This document shows positions 6,357 to 13,372 of a DNA stretch of 33,097 bases, piece after piece; positions within the stretch are counted from its first letter, which is position 1, and each line of letters opens with the position of its first letter. Source of the stretch: JAWBOD01 sp964651405 (GTDB lineage: Archaea; Aenigmatarchaeota; Aenigmatarchaeia; Aenigmatarchaeales; Aenigmatarchaeaceae); the NCBI GenBank assembly GCA_964651405.1, contig CAZYZB010000007.1, forward strand, positions 1 to 33,097, read 5' to 3'. The notes under the pieces were generated by a model, which searched no databases, was not told where the DNA came from, and was given only the letters and a program-made list of their open reading frames with translations. A program made the position numbers and the translations under genes.

Positions 6357-6624
6357 AACCTTTTAATTTCTTTTTTAATTCCTGTGCTTCCTTTTGCTTG
6401 GCCAGAAGCCTTCTAATGGATTCTGCAACTTCTATAAAACCTATAACAACTAGGACATAACCGACTATTTGTGCTGACCTTAATTCATCAAAGAATCCTA
6501 CAAGTACAATTCCAGCTGTTACGAACGCTAGGCCTGTTCTCATGAAAGAGAGGATTGTTCTCTCCTTTGAGAGTAAGACTTGTTCCTCCTCCATTAGTTC
6601 CATTCTTGACTCTTTTTTTGGCAT
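6346..6624 (-). CDS. DUF202 family membrane protein
   Basis: This 92-residue protein matches the DUF202/YidH-type family. An acidic N-terminus leads into LSKERTILSFMRTGLAFVTAG, the family signature of a charged helix running into the first membrane helix. A second membrane helix follows (about 48-65, VGYVLVVIGFIEVAES). The C-terminus is a basic amphipathic helix (LLAKQKEAQELKKKL). No biochemical role is established. The stop overlaps the cysS stop convergently by 11 nt. ATGs at codons 7 and 10 are alternative starts. Confidence 0.8.
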   Translation of the reverse strand: MPKKESRMELMEEEQVLLSKERTILSFMRTGLAFVTAGIVLVGFFDELRSAQIVGYVLVVIGFIEVAESIRRLLAKQKEAQELKKKLKGFNL

Positions 6625-6659
6625 AATCTTATTTCATTTAACTTGAATAAAAACATTAC

Positions 6660-7811
6660 TCATTTAAGAATCAATTTTGCCATCTTCGGTTTTTTAGCTC
6701 TCTTCCATATTTCTTCTAATCTTTTGAATTTCGCTTCCCTTTCTTTTCCACGGGCTGCACATTTTATTAAGGGAGTTCCAATTCCAAAAGCCAAGTCTGC
6801 AATAAAACTATCTTTTGTTTCGCAGGATCTATGAGAAACTACTGTTGTATACCTTGCTTTCTTAGCGAGGCTTATAGTTTCTAAGGTCCTAGAAATAGTT
6901 CCTGCTTGGTTTGGTTTTATTATTATAGCATTTCCCGCTTTCTTTTTTATTCCTAGTTTTAAACGAGAAGATTGAGTGGCAAAGATGTCATCACCGGTGA
7001 CTAGACATTTCGCTTTCCTTGTTAGTTCTGCGAAGTTTTGAAAGTCATTCTCATGGAAAGGGTCTTCTACGTAGACGAGTTTGTAATTCTTTATCAGACT
7101 TAAAACAAAATCTAGCTGATTATCAGGAGAAAAGTTTCTGTCAGGATGTCTGTAATAATATCTTCCATCTTTGAAGATGTTGTTTGCTGCAAAGTCTATT
7201 CCCAATCTTGCTCCATGGTCTTCAGCTATATCATATAAAATCTCTAAAGATTTCAAGTCATTCAACTTGCATATCCAGGCATTTTCCCTATTCCTTCCAG
7301 TTATAAAAGGCTTTAATGTTTTTCCAACTTCTTTCCAAACGGATAAGTTGGTCTTTATTGCTTCTTTTATTGTTCTAGCCCTTAGAGGGATTACTAGGAA
7401 TTCTTGCTCAGAGATATAGCCGCTATGCGCTCCGCCCCCTATGGTGTTTCCTAAAGGATAGGGAAAAGATTCTGCTTCTTTTTTAAAGAATCTGTAAGCA
7501 TCATTTTTTGTTAGTGCTCTTATAGATGCAATTGATAATGCTAATGAGAGGCTTGAACCAATTCTTTCTAATCCAATTTTCTCTATTGTCTTATCAACCT
7601 CTTTTTCATCTTCACCTATAAATCTCCACTTGATTTTTGAAAAAATTTTCCTAGTATTTTCCATATCTAAGGTTTTTGCCTCATAAGTTCCAGTCGATGT
7701 TCCTGAGGGAGAAGATGCAGAAAAAGTTCCATTTTCATTTTTTATTGAAACCTTTATTGCTTTATCTCCACAAGAATTATAAATCTCAGACAAGGTTATG
7801 TCTTTTATCAT
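6660..7811 (-). CDS. eno: Enolase, short and divergent
   Basis: The 383-residue protein is somewhat shorter than usual enolases (about 410-430). Substrate loop PSGTSTGTYEA, QEF (catalytic Glu168 equivalent), GIDFAAN, VEDPF and TGDD (the three metal ligands), and IIKPNQAGT (catalytic Lys345 equivalent) are all recognisable. SHRSCETKD replaces SHRSGETED. The second catalytic Glu loop, GDEGGFAP or GDEGAWAP in relatives, reads NRENAWIC, so the Glu is probably kept while its surroundings are changed. It converts 2-phosphoglycerate to phosphoenolpyruvate. It follows rpoK by one base, the conserved archaeal rpoK-eno arrangement, which supports orthology. Confidence 0.85.
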   Translation of the reverse strand: MIKDITLSEIYNSCGDKAIKVSIKNENGTFSASSPSGTSTGTYEAKTLDMENTRKIFSKIKWRFIGEDEKEVDKTIEKIGLERIGSSLSLALSIASIRALTKNDAYRFFKKEAESFPYPLGNTIGGGAHSGYISEQEFLVIPLRARTIKEAIKTNLSVWKEVGKTLKPFITGRNRENAWICKLNDLKSLEILYDIAEDHGARLGIDFAANNIFKDGRYYYRHPDRNFSPDNQLDFVLSLIKNYKLVYVEDPFHENDFQNFAELTRKAKCLVTGDDIFATQSSRLKLGIKKKAGNAIIIKPNQAGTISRTLETISLAKKARYTTVVSHRSCETKDSFIADLAFGIGTPLIKCAARGKEREAKFKRLEEIWKRAKKPKMAKLILK

Positions 7812-7812
7812 G

Positions 7813-7989
7813 CTAACATGGCTCAGGTCTTTTTGTGTCTAAAGGTATGACCCCTTCTTTAAACTCTTGTTCAGCAATTTTTATGGGATCTTTAATATCT
7901 GTTTGAATGACTGGTGGAGCTCCTCTCGCTATCTGCAAAGCTCGTGCGCCAATTATTCTTGCTTTTTCGAATCTAGTATACTCTTTCAT
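7813..7989 (-). CDS. rpoK: DNA-directed RNA polymerase subunit K (Rpo6, RPB6/omega homologue)
   Basis: This 58-residue protein begins MKEYTRFEKARIIGARALQI and continues ARGAPPV, then EGVIPLDTKRP. This is the conserved Rpb6/omega core that clamps the largest RNA polymerase subunit during assembly. The ATG at 7989 is preferred to an upstream GTG because a TATA element at 8013-8021 lies about 28 nt away. The next gene, enolase, begins one base after the stop. Confidence 0.93.
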   Translation of the reverse strand: MKEYTRFEKARIIGARALQIARGAPPVIQTDIKDPIKIAEQEFKEGVIPLDTKRPEPC

Positions 7990-8012
7990 AAAAAACACTA
8001 ATTCGTAAACTA

Positions 8013-8021
8013 TTATTTAAA
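8013..8021 (-). promoter_or_regulatory. TATA box of rpoK-eno
   Basis: TTTAAATAA on the minus strand is centred about 28 nt before the rpoK ATG and adjoins the stop codon of the PAC2 gene. A leaderless transcript is implied. Confidence 0.5.
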
Positions 8022-8022
8022 T

Positions 8023-8796
8023 TTAACCTATATATTTAAGTTCTTCTGGTTTTTTCTCTTTTTGCATTTGGTCTATCGCTTGTTTTTGAATATCTTCCAG
8101 TTTCTTAATGAACTCATGCATAGCTTTGACTTTTTCGTCTAATTTTGTTAAGTCAATTTTAATTTTCAAAACTTTTTCCAAGACGTTTAGTACAGATTCA
8201 GCTGCAGTCGGATCAGTCATTATTGGGAAGCCTGTTGTTTCGCCAAGCAGAACCAAACCTTTTATTCCATAGATTTTTGACAGTCCGACCAAAAGACCGG
8301 ATGCTCCGACTATTGTTCCTATTTGTCCGCTTATATCAAAATTTATTCCATAATTTTTGTATTCTTTTATTGTTTCCTGTTCAGTCGCTGCTCCGTAGAC
8401 GTTTAGTTTTTCAGAGACCTTTCCTGTTCCAAAACCTCCAACAGTTATTATGAACTTGCAGCCTAGGCCTTTTACAAATTCTAAAATCTTTCCAGCAACT
8501 TCATAATGTCCCTTTGGGTCATAAGTCTGGCAGTCTCCTATAAGCAAGATTAAATCATGATCTTTTCCTTTTACAAAGTAAAACTCATTCTTTAAAGTGT
8601 GTATCAAGTTATTGTGTACCATTACAAATGGGAAGAAGTACGGAGAATACAGCTCTGCAAACTTTTTAGCTTTTAGCATGTGAACCATATAGCCTATGGC
8701 TATTCTTCCTATATTTCCTATGCCAGGCAAACCGACAAGACATATAGGATTTTTTAGCTTAGGTTTATTCTCCATAAAGATTTTTGTTTCAAGCAT
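8023..8796 (-). CDS. PAC2-family protein (proteasome assembly chaperone-like)
   Basis: The 257-residue product contains the PAC2 pattern: KNPICLVGLPGIGNIGRIA at the start, TVGGFGTG and YGAATEQE in the middle, GASGLLVGLSKIYGI, then LLGETTGFPIMTDPTAAESV. A C-terminal helix rich in Lys and Glu follows. Eukaryotic PAC2 chaperones proteasome assembly; the archaeal homologues are assumed to do similar work but are little studied. The ATG at 8796 is preferred; the longer TTG frame from 8862 would overlap nop10 by about 40 nt. It lies downstream of nop10 and eIF2-alpha in a common archaeal order. Confidence 0.88.
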   Translation of the reverse strand: MLETKIFMENKPKLKNPICLVGLPGIGNIGRIAIGYMVHMLKAKKFAELYSPYFFPFVMVHNNLIHTLKNEFYFVKGKDHDLILLIGDCQTYDPKGHYEVAGKILEFVKGLGCKFIITVGGFGTGKVSEKLNVYGAATEQETIKEYKNYGINFDISGQIGTIVGASGLLVGLSKIYGIKGLVLLGETTGFPIMTDPTAAESVLNVLEKVLKIKIDLTKLDEKVKAMHEFIKKLEDIQKQAIDQMQKEKKPEELKYIG

Positions 8797-8821
8797 GCTA
8801 TCAGTTTTGCTTTTACCTAAT

Positions 8822-8965
8822 TTAAATCTTTCTATATTTGCTATATTTCTTTTCTTTTTCAATTGAAAACTTCAAAGGATGTGCGCTTGTTGTTTTCGCT
8901 CCGCATTTAGAACATGAATCCTTCATTGTATAGGTTTTGCAGTTTGTGCATCTTTTCAAAATCAT
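8822..8965 (-). CDS. nop10: Nop10, H/ACA ribonucleoprotein subunit
   Basis: This 47-residue protein begins MILKRCTNCKTYTMKDSCSK with a CxxC...CxxCG zinc ribbon and continues CGAKTTSAHPLKFSIEKE to end KKYSKYRKI, the Nop10 signature (YTxK, HPxKFSxxxKYxxYR). It stabilises the pseudouridine synthase Cbf5 in H/ACA RNPs that modify rRNA and mature its ends. The ATG at 8965 abuts the stop of eIF2-alpha (TAAATG), so the two are co-transcribed and probably coupled. It is too short for many gene finders. Confidence 0.93.
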   Translation of the reverse strand: MILKRCTNCKTYTMKDSCSKCGAKTTSAHPLKFSIEKEKKYSKYRKI

Positions 8966-9739
8966 TTACTCAACCTTAAAACTACCCTCGCCGCCTAGGG
9001 CTTTAATATTTTTAATAATTTCTTCAGAGGCTTCCTTTAATTTTCTCTCTCCAAATTTTGCTTCCTTTGTCCTTATCAATAAGGAGTATTTTGGTGCAGA
9101 GATATATTTTATTTCTATTTCATGCTTTTCCTTTGCTTCTTCCAAAACCTTCTTTATCAAATCTATCCCATTAGGTTTGGAACACTTTAACTCAATTATT
9201 CCTTTTATCTCAGTTTCCTTCACTTCCATCTGCTCTTCTGCGACGATCTTTATTATCTTTGTCCATTCTTCTGGAATTCCCTTTCTTCTTAACAGGTCGT
9301 ATCCTTCAGAGGTCATGGACATCTGGAACGCCTTAAACAGTTCTCCAAAGATTTCTTTAAGCTTAGTTTCCATGTCCTGTGATTCGTTTTGGCTTAGATT
9401 TAATTTCTTTGAGACAACCACAAGCATTTTTTTAGCCTTTATGTCTCTTTTGTACTCTTTCATTTTTTCTTCAGCATCGTATCTCTTAACTCTCTTGAGG
9501 CTTAAGGTGATATGGTTCTTCTCTCTGTCTACTACCATCACCAATGCGACAATCTTTTTTCCAGTTTTAACAAACTCCCTTATGTCTCTTACCCATTTTC
9601 CAGCAACCTCAGAAATATGTATCATACCTTCTTTGCCTTGGTATTCTTCCAGGGATATGAATGCAGAATAAGGATTAACTCTAACAACAGTTCCTATTAT
9701 CAATTCTCCCCTTTGAGGCCATCTATCTTCTTTTATCAT
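8966..9739 (-). CDS. eif2a: Translation initiation factor aIF2 alpha subunit
   Basis: The 257-residue protein has an N-terminal S1 domain (about 8-80; GELIIGTVVRVNPYSAFISL, GMIHISEVAGKWV), a helical middle domain (YDLLRRKGIPEEW) and a C-terminal alpha-beta domain (ISAPKYSLLIRTKEAK). With beta and gamma subunits it delivers initiator Met-tRNA to the small ribosomal subunit. The ATG at 9739 is chosen over an upstream TTG. It sits between S27e and Nop10, the usual archaeal cluster. Confidence 0.95.
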   Translation of the reverse strand: MIKEDRWPQRGELIIGTVVRVNPYSAFISLEEYQGKEGMIHISEVAGKWVRDIREFVKTGKKIVALVMVVDREKNHITLSLKRVKRYDAEEKMKEYKRDIKAKKMLVVVSKKLNLSQNESQDMETKLKEIFGELFKAFQMSMTSEGYDLLRRKGIPEEWTKIIKIVAEEQMEVKETEIKGIIELKCSKPNGIDLIKKVLEEAKEKHEIEIKYISAPKYSLLIRTKEAKFGERKLKEASEEIIKNIKALGGEGSFKVE

Positions 9740-9776
9740 AAACAATTTATACAAGTTGAACTTTTAAAACTATTGT

Positions 9777-9959
9777 CTAATAGACTTGGAGAACTTTTGA
9801 CTTTATCTTTGCTTTCCCACCAGTTGACTCTGCTAGCTCTGAACCGCAAACCAAACACTTGACATGAGAAGTAGCCTTGTTAAATATTATTTGTTCGTTC
9901 TTGCATTTTGAGCAAGTGACTTTTAAAAATTTGCTGTCAGTTTTTCTTGGTTCCTTCAT
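9777..9959 (-). CDS. rps27e: Small ribosomal subunit protein eS27
   Basis: This 60-residue zinc ribbon protein has VTCSKCKNEQ and VKCLVCGSELAESTGGKA, matching eS27 in length and spacing. It follows the L44e gene by 2 nt and precedes eIF2-alpha. A GGxKAK segment near the end is typical of the family. Confidence 0.95.
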   Translation of the reverse strand: MKEPRKTDSKFLKVTCSKCKNEQIIFNKATSHVKCLVCGSELAESTGGKAKIKSKVLQVY

Positions 9960-9961
9960 GT

Positions 9962-10252
9962 TTATTCCTTCTTCTTAAGCTCGAATTTCTTTATTCTGAA
10001 TCCTTTTCCGATTGTGTGTTCCTTTCCACAAACGCTGCATTTGTATCTCAAGTCCAGCTTTTTCGTGGGTTTGGATCTTCCCTTTGGATTGGTTCTGGGA
10101 TAGCTTCCAAATCCTTTCATCTTTCTTTTGAATATTCTTTGACCATGAGTAAGCAAACCTCTAACCTTTTTAGCACCGACCTTTTTAACTGTGTGAGGTG
10201 TGTGCTTTTTACAAAAAGGGCAATACCTGTTTTGAGTTATCGGTATGTTCAT
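9962..10252 (-). CDS. rpl44e: Large ribosomal subunit protein eL42 (L44e)
   Basis: The 96-residue protein begins MNIPITQNRYCPFCKKHTPH with the first CxxC and has the second in YKCSVCGKEHT. Between them GQRIFKRKMKGFGSYP and PTKKLDLRY are typical. It sits near the ribosomal E site. The ATG at 10252 follows GAGTGATAGT; the GAGTGAT contains the GINS stop, so the two genes are coupled. Confidence 0.96.
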   Translation of the reverse strand: MNIPITQNRYCPFCKKHTPHTVKKVGAKKVRGLLTHGQRIFKRKMKGFGSYPRTNPKGRSKPTKKLDLRYKCSVCGKEHTIGKGFRIKKFELKKKE

Positions 10253-10256
10253 ACTA

Positions 10257-10859
10257 TCACTCTAAAATGTTTTCTGCAACCTTTCTTGCTATCAAAAGCT
10301 TGCCGACTTCATCTGGAACGTATATCACGTCTCCAATTTTTAATGGTCCATAAGGTTCCATGTTGCTTCCGACAAATCTGGGCAAATCGACTAAAGCTTT
10401 AACTAACAATTTACCATTAGGTTTTATAAATTTATTCTCTACCTGCTTTTCAACAGGTTTTAACTCCTCTATGCTCTTCTTAGCTTCTTCTACCTTTTCT
10501 TCTGCAATGTCAGCATAGCTCCTAAATTTTTCAGTCATCTCATTTCCAAAGGCCTTTAAGATATTGACTATTTGGTCAAAAAACTTTCTTTCGTCATCAG
10601 TAAGGCTCGCAGGAGGTAGTTCGCCACGAACAGTCCTTAATGCAGACAAAACAATTTTTCTTTCCCTTCTATTTATTACGTCTTCTAGAAGTTTCTTTGC
10701 GTTTTCAACTTCCAACAAAGATGTTGTATCCTTTAGTTTTTCCTTATGTGAAAACCAACTTCTAACAGAATCAAAGAAGCCTAAAGGAAGTTTTTGCAAT
10801 TCTTCTTCCTTTTCAGCCCTATGAGCATTCCTTATTGTCTCGTAAGTTATCAAGTCCAT
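10257..10859 (-). CDS. Archaeal GINS complex subunit (Gins51-type)
   Basis: The 200-residue product has a helical N-terminal A domain (MDLITYETIRNAHRAEKEEE, then LPLGFFDSV) and a C-terminal B domain (LLVKALVDLPRFVGS, YGPLKIGDVIYVPDE, LLIARKVAENI). A-then-B order is the Gins51/Sld5-Psf1 type. GINS links MCM helicase, GAN/RecJ and primase at the fork. The ATG at 10859 has a TATA element 25 nt upstream and so is probably leaderless. It heads the L44e-S27e-eIF2-alpha-Nop10-PAC2 run. Confidence 0.88.
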   Translation of the reverse strand: MDLITYETIRNAHRAEKEEELQKLPLGFFDSVRSWFSHKEKLKDTTSLLEVENAKKLLEDVINRRERKIVLSALRTVRGELPPASLTDDERKFFDQIVNILKAFGNEMTEKFRSYADIAEEKVEEAKKSIEELKPVEKQVENKFIKPNGKLLVKALVDLPRFVGSNMEPYGPLKIGDVIYVPDEVGKLLIARKVAENILE

Positions 10860-10879
10860 TATAATCAAATATTAATTTT

Positions 10880-10889
10880 ATTTTAAAGT
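10880..10889 (-). promoter_or_regulatory. TATA box of the GINS-ribosomal protein operon
   Basis: CTTTAAAATA on minus is centred about 25 nt before the GINS ATG at 10859. A separate TTTAAATT element (10911-10918) lies about 28 nt before the divergent small gene at 10942. Confidence 0.45.
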
Positions 10890-10941
10890 TTAAAAGCATT
10901 AATCAAACAGTTTAAATTCTTTATCTTCAATAATAGACGAT

Positions 10942-11073
10942 ATGTCATACACAAAAAAGACAGTATACATATCTAGAGGTCGTATTGTTGCTGATATGCT
11001 AAAAGTAGCAAAAAGTAAAGGAGAAGAAGGAGCAACACAAACAGAATTAATGGATAAAGAAAAAAAGAATTAA
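10942..11073 (+). CDS. Small protein resembling the truncated N-terminus of a winged-helix regulator (43 aa)
   Basis: The 43-residue frame begins MSYTKKTVYISRGRIVADML, continues KVAKSKGEEGATQTELM and stops after DKEKKN. The pattern RxxIVADMLKVA...GATxTELM resembles helices 1-2 of archaeal winged-helix proteins (RxRxEIIADILxxAxxGAxKTxIMYxANL), which would continue another 50 residues. Here the frame ends 3 nt before the convergent primase gene. It has a well placed TATA element (10911-10918), so it may be expressed. It could be a truncated regulator or an unrelated small protein. Confidence 0.5.
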   Translation: MSYTKKTVYISRGRIVADMLKVAKSKGEEGATQTELMDKEKKN

Positions 11074-11076
11074 ATA

Positions 11077-12327
11077 TTATCTTCTATTTTTTCTCATCAA
11101 TCTAAACGGGTAATTAACCGGGTTTTTGATATTTTTAAGGTCACATATTTTATCAGGCTTGCAGACTCCTATGTTATCATAGAAAAGCTCACTAGTGCAG
11201 TTGGCAGCCATCAAATTTCTATTCTGTCTAAAGTGCCATTTTAGTTGAGTTTTAATAAACCTCTCAGGTAGGGGAATAGAATTTTTCATGTTCCACTCCC
11301 TTATTTTCTTCTCTACGTTTTCTTGACTCCAGTTCATGTTTCTTAGGAATGCTATTAAAGAGAACAATGACCTTTTCTTCCCATCACTTAGACCATTTAA
11401 TATAAGCTCAATGCATGGTGGGAAGAATTCTTCTGCAACAGGTGTTTTTGATTTTTGTCCTATTCTTACTGATTTTATAACTTCTTTTGGCTGTTTACTT
11501 TTCCAATCTAATGCTTGCAAAAGCAGTTCAGTTGCTTCACCTTCCTTGTTTGAAAGAAACTCGGCATCAGTCTTAATATTTTCTGGTTTTGCATCTTCTA
11601 TTTTGAAGTGTTTCAAGTCTTCTATTTTTATTGGAACAGAAACTAACCATTGCTTAGGATGTAAAGAGTATGGCATTCGAAATAGATGTCGGTTACTCCA
11701 TCCCTTTTCAATATCAATGAAAGAATATGGGGACAGTTCTGATATAGATGGTAAACATTTCACTAACGAGGCAACTCCGCCTTCAAAATTTATTAAACTT
11801 TCTAATATTTGCTCTCTTGCCTTTTCTGCTATAAATTCTGCTAAGGTCTGTGGCACTTCTGGATATCTGCTACTGATTTTTTTAAAATCAATTGTTTCTG
11901 GGAATGCTTCTGCAGCAATTCCTATATGAGTTCCTCTCCTTCCAGAAAACTTTATAGTTGCCTTAACGCCAAGGTCTTTTAGAAAGTTATAAACAACTTC
12001 TGTTGCTATGATTGCATGTTCTAACTTTACTTTAGCATCAATGTCTATTATGAAGTCAAAACTCTTTCTTAAATTGTCCATTTCCTTCTGCGATAGATTA
12101 GTAGACAATTGCATCGGGCTAATCCATTTCTCAACAGAACAATGAAAAGCAACCACTCCTTTCTTAACTCTTTCTAATATGTCCTTTGGATAAAGAAGTG
12201 TGTCTGGTCTATTCAGGTAAGAACCGTCCACTAAACTTCCGACCACTTCTCTTTCCTTTGAGAAGTTTAATATTGCGTTTTGTATTTCAGGCCTAGAGTA
12301 GTATCTTAAAATTTCTACCAGATTCAT
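11077..12327 (-). CDS. priS: Single-chain DNA primase: PriS catalytic core fused to a PriL-type Fe-S C-terminal domain
   Basis: Residues 1 to about 285 are the archaeo-eukaryotic primase catalytic domain: IIDIDAK gives the metal-binding D95/D97, KFSGRRGTHIGI (126-137) the SGxxGxH motif, and NRHLFRMPYSLH a conserved core block. From about 300, PPCIELILNGLSDGKKRS, FLRNMNWSQENV and LKWHFRQN resemble the PriL C-terminal domain. Four Cys (305, 377, 389, 395; ANC, GVC, KIC) fit its 4Fe-4S cluster. Other archaea use separate PriS and PriL. A fused monomeric primase is known from Nanoarchaeum equitans. It makes primers for replication. The start is the ATG at 12327. Confidence 0.9.
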   Translation of the reverse strand: MNLVEILRYYSRPEIQNAILNFSKEREVVGSLVDGSYLNRPDTLLYPKDILERVKKGVVAFHCSVEKWISPMQLSTNLSQKEMDNLRKSFDFIIDIDAKVKLEHAIIATEVVYNFLKDLGVKATIKFSGRRGTHIGIAAEAFPETIDFKKISSRYPEVPQTLAEFIAEKAREQILESLINFEGGVASLVKCLPSISELSPYSFIDIEKGWSNRHLFRMPYSLHPKQWLVSVPIKIEDLKHFKIEDAKPENIKTDAEFLSNKEGEATELLLQALDWKSKQPKEVIKSVRIGQKSKTPVAEEFFPPCIELILNGLSDGKKRSLFSLIAFLRNMNWSQENVEKKIREWNMKNSIPLPERFIKTQLKWHFRQNRNLMAANCTSELFYDNIGVCKPDKICDLKNIKNPVNYPFRLMRKNRR

Positions 12328-12348
12328 ACCATTATAAAGTTTTTAAAC

Positions 12349-12357
12349 ATTTAAATA
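12349..12357. promoter_or_regulatory. Palindromic TATA element shared by primase and deoxyhypusine synthase
   Basis: ATTTAAATA sits centrally in the 52-nt gap. Its centre is about 26 nt from the primase ATG (12327, minus) and about 27 nt from the deoxyhypusine synthase ATG (12380, plus). The ATTTAAAT core reads the same on both strands, so one TATA box could serve both genes. Confidence 0.5.
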
Positions 12358-12379
12358 ACTTGACAAAATACTATTGCTT

Positions 12380-13321
12380 ATGAACGACTTGTTAAAAAGA
12401 AAAGTAGAAGACATGAACCTTGAAAAAATAAATTTTTCAGATTTAATTAAGCAGATGGATTCTTCAGGTGGTTTTAGTGCTAAGAACTTGGCGACTTCCG
12501 TCTTTATACTAGAGAATATGATAAAGGATAAGAATTGTATAAAGTTCCTTTCGTTCCCTGCATGCATAGTTGCTACTGGCTTAAGAGGAGCTATTGCTCA
12601 GATGATAGAGAAAGGTTTGGTTGATATTGTTGTAACAACCTGCGGTACATTAGATCATGACTTAGCAAGAGCCTATGGCGGTGACTATTTTCATGGTTCA
12701 TTTGAACTAGACGATGCTAAACTACATAAAGTCGGTATAAACAGACTAGGGAATGTTCTAGTTCCTAATGATAGTTACGGCATTATTTTAGAAAAGAAGA
12801 TGAATCCGATACTCGATGAATTAACTAAGCAGAAGAATGAATGGTCTGGGAGAGAACTTATATATGAGTTCGGGAAAAGACTTGATGATAAGAATTCTAT
12901 TCTTTATCAGGCATCTAGGAAAAACATCCCTGTTTATGTGCCTGGCATAACTGACGGAGCCTTTGGCACTAATTTGGTTTGGTTCTATCAAGATCATAAA
13001 TTCAAGCTAGACATTCTAAAAGACGAGAAAGAGCTAGCTGACATAGCATTTACAAAGAAAAAGACAGGAGCCTTGATGATAGGTGGCGGCATTTCCAAGC
13101 ATCATGTAATATGGCATGCTCAGTTCTCTGGAGGACTTAATTACGCAGTTTACATTACAACTGCAACTCAATACGATGGTTCTTTGTCTGGAGCGCGTTT
13201 GACAGAAGCGGTAAGCTGGGGCAAGGTCAAAGAACAGGCTGAATACATAACAGTCGACGGTGATGCAACAATTATATTGCCAGTAGTATTGGCTGCACTA
13301 TACGAAAGATTGAAACTATAG
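12380..13321 (+). CDS. dys: Deoxyhypusine synthase
   Basis: The 313-residue enzyme transfers the aminobutyl group of spermidine to a Lys of aIF5A. Visible are VTTCGTLDHDLARA, YVPGITDGAFG, the catalytic Lys in GGGISKHHVIWHA, and YDGSLSGARLTEAVSWGKV, the NAD/spermidine-site block. Length is normal. The ATG at 12380 fits the TATA spacing; an upstream TTG at 12374 is less likely. No aIF5A gene is in the window. Confidence 0.95.
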   Translation: MNDLLKRKVEDMNLEKINFSDLIKQMDSSGGFSAKNLATSVFILENMIKDKNCIKFLSFPACIVATGLRGAIAQMIEKGLVDIVVTTCGTLDHDLARAYGGDYFHGSFELDDAKLHKVGINRLGNVLVPNDSYGIILEKKMNPILDELTKQKNEWSGRELIYEFGKRLDDKNSILYQASRKNIPVYVPGITDGAFGTNLVWFYQDHKFKLDILKDEKELADIAFTKKKTGALMIGGGISKHHVIWHAQFSGGLNYAVYITTATQYDGSLSGARLTEAVSWGKVKEQAEYITVDGDATIILPVVLAALYERLKL

Positions 13322-13372
13322 AAAATGACAAAAGAATAAATATAAGTTCATGACTATATTTGCTCAGACAGT

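Noticed and set aside
6660..7811. Enolase lacking the second catalytic Glu
   Set aside because: At first the GDEGG loop seemed deleted, but NRENAWIC aligns with the archaeal GDEGAWAP form and keeps a Glu at the catalytic place.
8937..9671. Long plus-strand frame opposite eIF2-alpha
   Set aside because: It is the antisense shadow of a well conserved gene, with Ser/Phe-rich composition typical of such shadows.
11336..11929. Plus-strand frame opposite the primase
   Set aside because: It is antisense to the conserved primase core and C-terminal domain and has no recognisable motif.
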